This document shows positions 48,000 to 53,425 of a DNA stretch of 53,425 nt, piece by piece. Under the pieces are notes generated by a model. The model saw only the letters and a list, made by a program, of their open reading frames with translations. It was not told the origin of the DNA and made no database searches. The DNA comes from an uncultured Allomuricauda sp. (GTDB lineage Bacteria > Bacteroidota > Bacteroidia > Flavobacteriales > Flavobacteriaceae). The DNA lies in the NCBI RefSeq assembly GCF_947258355.1, contig NZ_CAMYIC010000013.1, forward strand, positions 1 through 53,425, given 5' to 3'. The stretch's first letter is position 1. Each line of letters starts with the position of its first letter. The position numbers were made by a program, and so were the translations under genes.

Positions 48000-48581
48000 T
48001 TAATCTAGGTATAGATCCTTTTTCTTCCGTTTAGTTGCCACCCATCCGAAAGTAATGTTCAGCAATGGCCCATATCCGTTGGGAACACCGTCGCCTCGAT
48101 AATACCCTGCCCCAAGTTCCACATTAAAATTGAAACCCTTTTCGTAGGTACGCTGAATACCGTAGACCATCCCATAAAACCCCAAGTTAAAATCGTCAGG
48201 GCCCTCAACATTGGTTGAGATTCTCAATTGTGAAAAGAAAATGGCCTGAGCCGCGGCAATATAGTTCCCAGAATTGCCAGAGGTGTTTTTATTCAACCGT
48301 TCCCTCCTATTAAAATTATGGTAATATCGATAACGGTTGTTGGTGGCCAATCCAAACACATACCCCTCTTCGTAGGTTGCGGTGGCCAAACCTAAATCAA
48401 TTGAGACACTTTGGTTTTTAAAAAGCCCCAACTCATAGGTAAAACCAGGGCTCAACAAATTCAATTTAAACTGATGACGCTCCAAATGAGCCAAATCAAA
48501 GGTGCCGCCCCGCTCTTGCCATTGAGCATTGGAAAATAATGGAATCAAACAGAGGATCAACAAAATTATTCTGTACTTCAT
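48000..48581 (-). CDS. Small outer membrane barrel, tandem paralog 1
   Basis: The 193-residue protein is the first of three tandem paralogs. It has a signal peptide (FSNA/Q near 20) and the family landmarks QFKLNLLSPGFTYELGLFKN, YRYYHNFNRRERLNKNTSGN, GNYIAA, MVYGIQRTYEKGFNF, GAGYY and FGWVATK. It ends in a basic tail (KRKKKDLYLD) not shared with the others. I do not recognise the family; it looks like a small barrel of the outer membrane. A 14-base palindrome lies 11 bases upstream of the start. Confidence 0.82.
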   Translation of the reverse strand: MKYRIILLILCLIPLFSNAQWQERGGTFDLAHLERHQFKLNLLSPGFTYELGLFKNQSVSIDLGLATATYEEGYVFGLATNNRYRYYHNFNRRERLNKNTSGNSGNYIAAAQAIFFSQLRISTNVEGPDDFNLGFYGMVYGIQRTYEKGFNFNVELGAGYYRGDGVPNGYGPLLNITFGWVATKRKKKDLYLD

Positions 48582-48591
48582 AGTTGATGGT

Positions 48592-48605
48592 TTTATCTAG
48601 ATAAA
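48592..48605. promoter_or_regulatory. Fourteen-base palindrome between kdsA and the barrel array
   Basis: TTTATCTAGATAAA is a perfect palindrome in the 74-base gap between divergent genes. It is placed where one dimeric regulator could affect both. Confidence 0.4.
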
Positions 48606-48632
48606 TCTAAAAAGGATACCATCGTTTAATAC

Positions 48633-48640
48633 TATATTTG
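48633..48640 (+). promoter_or_regulatory. -7 box for kdsA
   Basis: TATATTTG is an exact TAnnTTTG match 15 bases before the kdsA ATG. No clear TTG lies upstream at the right distance. Confidence 0.5.
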
Positions 48641-48655
48641 TGCAAACTTTAAGAA

Positions 48656-49474
48656 ATGGACATCACTAAAATCCCTCAGATAAAACATACGGACAGCGAT
48701 AACTTTTTCTTATTGGCAGGTCCTTGCGCCATTGAAGGCGAGGAAATGGCCATGCGTATTGCGGAAAAGGTTGTAGCCATTACGGAAAAACTGAAAATTC
48801 CTTATGTTTTTAAAGGAAGTTTTAAAAAAGCGAACCGTAGCCGTATTGATTCCTTTACTGGGATAGGTGATGAAAAGGCCTTAAAGATTTTGAAAAAGGT
48901 CTCGGAGACATTCGAAGTTCCAACGATAACGGATATCCATGAAATTTCAGATGCTACCATGGCTGCTGAATATGTAGATGTACTTCAAATCCCAGCCTTT
49001 TTGGTAAGACAGACAGACTTGGTCGTGGCAGCTGCTGAAACAGGAAAAGTCGTTAACTTAAAGAAAGGGCAATTTATGAGTCCCGAGAGCATGCAACATG
49101 CCGTAAAAAAGGTAACAGATTCGGGTAACGAGCAAGTTTGGATAACGGATCGCGGAACCATGTTCGGATACCAAGATATGATTGTGGATTTTCGAGGCGT
49201 TCCCACAATGAAGCAGTACGCTCCCGTGGTACTCGATGTTACCCATTCGCTTCAACAGCCAAATCAATCCTCTGGGGTTACTGGCGGTAGACCTGCTTTA
49301 ATCGGAACAATGGCCCGAGCAGGAATCGCAGCGGGTGTGGATGGACTTTTTATGGAGACGCATTTTGACCCTGCCAACGCCAAAAGTGATGGCGCCAACA
49401 TGTTGGACTTAAGTTTATTGGAGAAATTGTTGACGGATTTAACTGCTATCCGCAAAACGATAAACTCACTTTAA
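48656..49474 (+). CDS. kdsA: 3-deoxy-8-phosphooctulonate synthase
   Basis: KdsA condenses phosphoenolpyruvate with arabinose 5-phosphate to make Kdo 8-phosphate for the lipopolysaccharide core. The 272-residue TIM-barrel protein has LLAGPCAIEGEE near 21-32, VFKGSFKKANRSR, VDVLQIPAFLVRQTDL, NLKKGQFMSPESM, WITDRGTMFGY, VLDVTHSLQQPN and METHFDPANAKSDG. It lies divergent from the barrel array. Its end is eight bases from the end of the convergent DUF1801 gene, with no terminator between them. Confidence 0.97.
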   Translation: MDITKIPQIKHTDSDNFFLLAGPCAIEGEEMAMRIAEKVVAITEKLKIPYVFKGSFKKANRSRIDSFTGIGDEKALKILKKVSETFEVPTITDIHEISDATMAAEYVDVLQIPAFLVRQTDLVVAAAETGKVVNLKKGQFMSPESMQHAVKKVTDSGNEQVWITDRGTMFGYQDMIVDFRGVPTMKQYAPVVLDVTHSLQQPNQSSGVTGGRPALIGTMARAGIAAGVDGLFMETHFDPANAKSDGANMLDLSLLEKLLTDLTAIRKTINSL

Positions 49475-49482
49475 GACTGATT

Positions 49483-49848
49483 TTATTTCCAAAACCCCTT
49501 GTGGTTCACAGATTCGGCATCCTTGAGGACCGCCACAAAAACTTCAGCATCAATTTCCTCCAAGGTATAGTAGCGCAGTGAGCACATGACTTTTCGGCCT
49601 TCTGTTATCATTTTATCCAAGTGAACGCTCAGGTGTGCCGAACTCCAAAAACCTACATCCACGTAGCCTTTTTTTCGGGAAGCATTGAAATAACAAAAAG
49701 GTGTTCCGTTCAAGTAGTAAAATGGTAAACGGTATTTATATTTCAGTTCTAAGTTGGGAACCGAAGTCTCTACCAAAACCTGCAGTTGAAGTAATATGCT
49801 TTTGAAAGGTTCTTCTTGGTTGATGATATAATCTTCAGCTGGGTTCAT
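49483..49848 (-). CDS. DUF1801 family protein
   Basis: The 121-residue cytosolic protein has the small alpha/beta DUF1801 (YdhG-like) fold, shown by EDYIINQEEPFKSILLQLQVLV, YKYRLPFYYLNGTPFCYFNA and YVDVGFWSSAHL. No catalytic motif is obvious and the function is unknown. It shares strand and a 13-base gap with the DUF808 gene upstream, so they may be co-transcribed. It ends eight bases from kdsA. Confidence 0.88.
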   Translation of the reverse strand: MNPAEDYIINQEEPFKSILLQLQVLVETSVPNLELKYKYRLPFYYLNGTPFCYFNASRKKGYVDVGFWSSAHLSVHLDKMITEGRKVMCSLRYYTLEEIDAEVFVAVLKDAESVNHKGFWK

Positions 49849-49861
49849 GGAATCAGCTAAT

Positions 49862-50734
49862 TTATTGTTTACGTTTAAATAGTTTTTTAAGCAACTTCAG
49901 TATAAGAAGTGCCACAAAACCAATGACCAATCCAAAAATAAAATCCTTTAGTAAGGTGGGCAGACTAGGAAATAAATGATGTAAGAATTCAATATTATGG
50001 TTAAAAATACCTCCAGAAACCAGCAATAAGGCCAAGGTTCCCACAACGGAAAGTGATTTAATTATAATAGGCAATGCATTGACCAATACCCTACCCACCT
50101 TATCCGAAAAACTATCATGTTCCCCATTGAGATTTATTAACCGATAACCATAGTCGTCCATCCGAACAATCAAAGCTACTATACCATAAACCCCAACCGT
50201 TGCCAGTAATGCCACTACAGAAACCGTTGCTATTTGAATAGTAAGTGATTCGTTGACTACCGTACTCAATGCGATAATGACAATCTCCACGGATAATATG
50301 AAATCTGTGATTATGGCCTGTTTTATTTTTTCCTTCTCCAGTTCAGGCAACTCTTCCTCAGGAATGTGAATAGGGTCCTTGGGATGATCTCCCTCATTTC
50401 GATGAAAAATATACTCATATACCTTTTCCGCGCCTTCGTAGGCCAAATAGACTCCTCCCAAAATAAGAATTATGGTAATTGCAACGGGAAGATAGGCACT
50501 CAATAAGAAAGCAATGGGAAGAATAATCAACTTGTTCAGAAATGAACCTTTGGTGATGGCCCACAATACTGGAATTTCACGGCTTGATAAAAAACCTGTT
50601 GCTTTTTCCGCATTCACCGCCAGATCATCACCCAATATACCAGCTGTTTTTTTAGTTGCGATCTTACTCATCGTAGCCACATCGTCCATCAATGCGGAAA
50701 TATCATCCAAAACAGCGAAAAAACCGGAAGCCAT
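49862..50734 (-). CDS. DUF808 family inner membrane protein (YedI-like)
   Basis: The 290-residue protein begins MASGFFAVLDDISALMDDVA and TKKTAGILGDDLAVNAEKATGF, the DUF808 opening, and has several membrane helices (about 65-95, 145-170, 175-195, 215-235 and 255-285). E. coli YedI is the known relative; the function is unclear. Its C-terminus is a Lys-rich tail (KLLKKLFKRKQ). It lies 13 bases upstream of the DUF1801 gene on the same strand. Confidence 0.92.
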   Translation of the reverse strand: MASGFFAVLDDISALMDDVATMSKIATKKTAGILGDDLAVNAEKATGFLSSREIPVLWAITKGSFLNKLIILPIAFLLSAYLPVAITIILILGGVYLAYEGAEKVYEYIFHRNEGDHPKDPIHIPEEELPELEKEKIKQAIITDFILSVEIVIIALSTVVNESLTIQIATVSVVALLATVGVYGIVALIVRMDDYGYRLINLNGEHDSFSDKVGRVLVNALPIIIKSLSVVGTLALLLVSGGIFNHNIEFLHHLFPSLPTLLKDFIFGLVIGFVALLILKLLKKLFKRKQ

Positions 50735-50820
50735 AGAAATTAATTAAGGTTAGTGGTAATCTTAAGGGCAAAATAAATAAATCCAACCTTAAGATTGAAA
50801 AGAATCGAAAAAACTATTGA

Positions 50821-51276
50821 TTAAATGCCCTCCATGGACATTAATGTGGCCACCCAAATAATTACCGAGGAAAAGAAGATACCTATTGTATTTGCAGCAA
50901 AGGCTTCACGTTTTTTCATTTTGAAGAGATATGCTGCAATACTTCCTGCATAAACCCCCGTACCTGGCAGCGGAATCATCACAAAGAGCACAATACCCAA
51001 AAAACCAAAACGCTGTATTTTATTTCCTGAGCCTTTTTTGGCCCTTTGACCAACGAAAACAGCAGACTTTTTGTAGAATCGCCATTTGATCAAATGGCGA
51101 TTAATGTACTCCAAAAAGAACATCATTAATGGAAATACCAACACATTGGCCGCAAAACAGACAACAAAAACCAAATACTCGTTCACCCCTTGATACATAC
51201 CATAGGGAATGCCGACTTTGGCTTCACCGAATGGCGATAGGCTCCACAATGCTGCTATTATTAAATCGATGTGCAA
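50821..51276 (-). CDS. Small multidrug export family membrane protein (COG2426), TTG start
   Basis: The 151-residue protein has several membrane helices and the family signs SPFGEAKVGIPYGMYQG near the start and MIPLPGTGVYAGSIAAYLF in the second half. The only start in this position is TTG at 51274-51276, since an in-frame TAA lies 12 bases upstream and the next ATG falls inside the conserved IPYG region. The family is named small multidrug export but transport has rarely been shown. It stands between DUF808 and a small unknown gene. Confidence 0.85.
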   Translation of the reverse strand: MHIDLIIAALWSLSPFGEAKVGIPYGMYQGVNEYLVFVVCFAANVLVFPLMMFFLEYINRHLIKWRFYKKSAVFVGQRAKKGSGNKIQRFGFLGIVLFVMIPLPGTGVYAGSIAAYLFKMKKREAFAANTIGIFFSSVIIWVATLMSMEGI

Positions 51277-51418
51277 AATACCGAGGCTTTAAGCTGGCAA
51301 ACCTAACAAGGAATTTGCATTGCACGCTCTTTTTGATCCTTAAAAATTTATTAATTGTGATTTTGAATTTTAAAACATACAGGTGTATTGAAGACAATAT
51401 GTAAAGTGAGCAATTTTA

Positions 51419-51688
51419 TTAAGCCACTGAAGAAAAGGAATCCCCATTTATTTCATGGTCGAAATCAGGTGATATTTTAAGAATATATGCTTTAGGGGTT
51501 TTATCGGAGATAGTCACCCATTTTTTATCAACGTTTACATCAAAATGGAAAGTGGAAAAGTCGGCATCAACATCCAATCGAGACAATAAAAACCTCATAA
51601 TTCTTGGTCTGAGATTGTATTCCAAATCAATACAGGTGCGCTGCATTGCTAGATTGTTGTCCCCAGAAAATACCCAATTGAACTTCAC
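51419..51688 (-). CDS. Small hypothetical protein, GTG start
   Basis: The 89-residue protein has no signal peptide or membrane helix. It is a soluble alpha/beta-looking protein with FNWVFSGDNNLAMQRTCIDLEYNL and FHFDVNVDKKWVTIS. The only start is GTG at 51686-51688, preceded directly by nine A residues, with an in-frame TAA further upstream. I do not recognise it. The sequence looks like a real protein (regular polar/nonpolar pattern), but no neighbour explains it. Moderate confidence that it is a gene. Confidence 0.55.
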   Translation of the reverse strand: MKFNWVFSGDNNLAMQRTCIDLEYNLRPRIMRFLLSRLDVDADFSTFHFDVNVDKKWVTISDKTPKAYILKISPDFDHEINGDSFSSVA

Positions 51689-51770
51689 TTTTTTTTTCGA
51701 GAATTAGGACATACAATATACTAAAAAACAGCCCATTGCCAACTTTTAAATTCAGTTTTTGCGCATGCAA

Positions 51771-52976
51771 CTATTCTTTGCCCTCTACATAATCCTGTAG
51801 GTAGGCATAGCGAGGGGTCAATTTTCCATTTTGGGTCATGCGGGCCCTTTCCAGAACCCCATCTTTATCATTATTAAAAAATGAAGGAATTACATGTTTC
51901 GAGAATGCTTCACCAAAACCTACGCTAGCATCCCTGGGCAACTCGCAAGGCAGGTTATCCACCGCCATTACGGCAATGGCTTCGTCCGTTCTAAAATCAG
52001 TTTCGGACTCGGTTTCTGGATGATATCCATAAATAGGTTCGGCAATGGTAGACGGACGAATGGTACTTGCCACAGGTCCATCGATATCGCAGCTGACATC
52101 GGCCACCACCTTAATCTTAAAATCCGGGTGTTTGGCGTCCTCACGGGTATATAGATAGGGTGACCCATCTCCATAAAAATGTCCTGCAATATAGAAATCG
52201 GTCATCTTGGCAAAACGGAAAAAATCGGACTTGTACGCCTCGGGGTTTTGAAAAAAATCAGCTTTATTGCCTTTTATCCCATCCTTACGTTTCACATAAT
52301 AGGAAACGTCGATTTGACAATACACCGGTTCCTGGAAGTTTTTCGTCAAATATTCATTGGGAGATACCTGTTTTAATCCCATGGCATCGAGCATTTCCTT
52401 GGCGCCGTTGCCCACTCTTCCCATTCCTGTAAGCAATATTTTAATATTGGGAAGCTGTATCTTTTTGAGTTCGGCGATTAGTGCCTGCTGATCCAATAGG
52501 GACTCCGCTTTTGGCATTTGATACAGGTCGTACTTTAGGCCATAGGCCCTGAACCCATTGTAGGCCCCTACTATACCGGCATACCGGCCAAAGGCCACTA
52601 ATCTAGACCCATTGGCGTTGGTGATGACCTCATGGTCATAGAGTTCGATATTCTTGTCCAAGATCGCACGGAGCAGTTCCCGGTTATAAGGCTGCTTTTT
52701 AATGGTATGGGAAAAAAAGAAATACTTTTTGTTGGGAATCAATGCCTCAATGGGAACTTCTTTAACACCGAGGAGTACTTCGCAGGAACCCATGTCGTCG
52801 ACCACCTGTATTCCTTTATCGGTATATTCCTTATCGGAGAAAACTCGAATGGGCGAGGATTCTACTAAAATTTCAGCTTTTGGAAATTTTGAAAGGACAT
52901 TTTGACCTTCCTCTGGTGATAGTACCACCCTTCGATCGGGCGGATTTTTACGTTCCCTGATGATTCCGAACTTCAT
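51771..52976 (-). CDS. NAD(P)-dependent dehydrogenase of the saccharopine/alanine dehydrogenase family
   Basis: The 401-residue protein begins MKFGIIRERKNPPDRRVVLS, the alanine dehydrogenase/transhydrogenase N-terminal domain, and has VLLGVKEVPIEALIPNKKYFFFSHT, NGSRLVAFGRYAGIVGAYNG and the nucleotide motif ILLTGMGRVGNGAKEML near 185-201. The middle and C-terminal VVADVSCDIDGPVASTIRPST resemble lysine-forming saccharopine dehydrogenase (LYS1-like). The substrate is not certain; alpha-aminoadipate or another amino-acid oxidation is possible. No lysine pathway genes adjoin it. Confidence 0.85.
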   Translation of the reverse strand: MKFGIIRERKNPPDRRVVLSPEEGQNVLSKFPKAEILVESSPIRVFSDKEYTDKGIQVVDDMGSCEVLLGVKEVPIEALIPNKKYFFFSHTIKKQPYNRELLRAILDKNIELYDHEVITNANGSRLVAFGRYAGIVGAYNGFRAYGLKYDLYQMPKAESLLDQQALIAELKKIQLPNIKILLTGMGRVGNGAKEMLDAMGLKQVSPNEYLTKNFQEPVYCQIDVSYYVKRKDGIKGNKADFFQNPEAYKSDFFRFAKMTDFYIAGHFYGDGSPYLYTREDAKHPDFKIKVVADVSCDIDGPVASTIRPSTIAEPIYGYHPETESETDFRTDEAIAVMAVDNLPCELPRDASVGFGEAFSKHVIPSFFNNDKDGVLERARMTQNGKLTPRYAYLQDYVEGKE

Positions 52977-53070
52977 ATGGTATTTTGGTATAATTGTTGA
53001 CCAAAATAAGGGTAATAGGCAGGGTAAGCAAACTTTTTATTGTTTGATGGATATGCGTTACCTTTGCCGA

Positions 53071-53118
53071 CCGCGTTAGGGATAGAGGCAGGTACCGTGT
53101 ACGGCCGATAGCCCGACC
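53071..53118. repeat. Structured interspersed repeat-like element
   Basis: GGG (53079-53081) and CCC (53112-53114), GGC (53087-53089) and GCC (53104-53106), and two GTAC blocks (53092-53095 and 53099-53102) pair symmetrically around a CGT loop, with GATAG-type internal loops. The conserved-looking CGCGTTAGGGATAG and GATAGCCCGACC edges are, from memory, a very common intergenic motif in Flavobacteriia and may be the Flavo-1 RNA; I have not verified the name. Confidence 0.5.
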
Positions 53119-53146
53119 GAAATGTTGCGAAGCAATGTTTTGGGAA

Positions 53147-53176
53147 CGCCCATACTTCGACTGCGCTCAGTGCAGG
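53147..53176. repeat. Flavobacterial intergenic repeat (TTCGACTGCGCTCAG type)
   Basis: The core CTTCGACTGCGCTCAGTGCA at 53155-53174, preceded by CGCCCATA, is a sequence I recall as a frequent dispersed intergenic repeat of Bacteroidota genomes. Only this copy is in the window, so repetition itself is not shown here. Confidence 0.5.
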
Positions 53177-53195
53177 CCAAGTTCTTTGATAAAAA

Positions 53196-53234
53196 AATGA
53201 GAGATTCCTGCCTACGCAGGAAAGACCTCTCATT
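53196..53234. repeat. Two-part hairpin abutting the tmRNA gene
   Basis: AATGAGAG (53196-53203) pairs with CTCTCATT (53227-53234), and inside TTCCTGC (53205-53211) pairs with GCAGGAA (53216-53222) around CTAC. The hairpin ends two bases before the mature 5' end of tmRNA. The inner ATTCCTGCCTACGCAGGAA is, from memory, a common flavobacterial repeat. Confidence 0.65.
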
Positions 53235-53236
53235 AT

Positions 53237-53425
53237 GGGGCCGACCGGTTTTGACAGCAAGACCAATGGCGATGTAAGCATGCCGAGCGCTGGGATATAG
53301 CTCGTAAATCTCATGTTTCACACTTTTAATTGGCGAAAATAATTACGCTCTTGCCGCATAATCTGAATTATAGTAAGATGTGCCTCGTCCCTACAAGGTA
53401 GGGAAGCGAGATGTTCCTGAATAGC
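53237..53425 (+). ncRNA. ssrA: tmRNA (5' part; 3' end outside window)
   Basis: The transfer-messenger RNA rescues stalled ribosomes and tags their products for proteolysis. The start GGGGCCGACCGGTTTTGACA is the tRNA-like acceptor end of tmRNA and the D-loop region. After about 95 bases comes the tag frame at 53332-53361, then a pseudoknot-like hairpin with CCCTAC/GTAGGG near 53392-53404. The 3' half, including the T arm and acceptor, lies beyond the window. Confidence 0.95.
53332..53361 (+). other. tmRNA tag-peptide reading frame
   Basis: From the resume codon GGC the frame reads GENNYALAA and stops at TAA. With the alanine brought by tmRNA itself, the tag would be A-GENNYALAA. The ending LAA is the degron recognised by ClpXP-type proteases. 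Confidence 0.9.

Overview
This window is a stretch of chromosome from a member of the Bacteroidota, almost certainly family Flavobacteriaceae (possibly near Muricauda/Flagellimonas; the genus is a guess). The signs are a fused SecDF, Rho with a long K/N/Q-rich insertion, two proteins with the type IX secretion (T9SS) type B C-terminal domain, a FadL-type protein beginning in the typical flavobacterial way, promoters of the Bacteroidota form TAnnTTTG with an upstream TTG, and a tmRNA tag ending in NYALAA. Coding density is high. No gap between genes exceeds 300 bases, and I see no prophage, insertion sequence, CRISPR array or defence island.

Layout. 1-9.5 kb: a partial DUF4293 gene divergent from rho; a lipoprotein followed by two tandem paralogous seven-helix membrane proteins; rpsT with two identical tRNA-Glu genes; proS; and a W/G- and R/S-rich lipoprotein next to a FadL-like porin. 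9.5-13 kb: two paralogous T9SS cargo proteins. 13-18.2 kb: folE-cysS, then an AraC regulator divergent from an aldehyde dehydrogenase-DUF779 operon. 18.2-23 kb: yidD, lgt, a DUF192 lipoprotein, a two-domain ABC ATPase whose first half is degenerate, and a TreT-like glycosyltransferase. 23-33 kb: secDF, mdh, a small lipoprotein, a DUF6588 barrel, gyrB, asnB and a DUF2911 protein. 33.5-41.2 kb: an amidohydrolase lipoprotein, an OmpA-domain protein, and a plug-less TonB-receptor-like barrel paired with a 1007-residue TPR protein. 41.4-46.7 kb: lemA-DUF3137, ftsE, a polyphosphate-glucokinase-like ROK kinase and typA. 46.8-53.4 kb: three tandem paralogous small barrels, kdsA, DUF1801, DUF808, a small multidrug export family protein, a small unknown gene, a saccharopine/alanine dehydrogenase-like enzyme, a stack of repeat-like structured elements, and the 5' part of ssrA (tmRNA).

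Most genes are core housekeeping: translation (rpsT, proS, cysS, tRNA-Glu, typA, ssrA), envelope biogenesis (secDF, lgt, yidD, kdsA, ftsE) and central metabolism (mdh, asnB, folE). The accessory flavour is in the envelope: lipoproteins, barrels and T9SS cargo, several in tandem duplicated sets. I found no clear-cut new multi-gene system. The best candidates for undescribed biology are the lipoprotein/7-TM/7-TM cluster, the three-barrel array, the TPR/plug-less barrel pair, the half-dead ABC ATPase and the repeat stack abutting ssrA.
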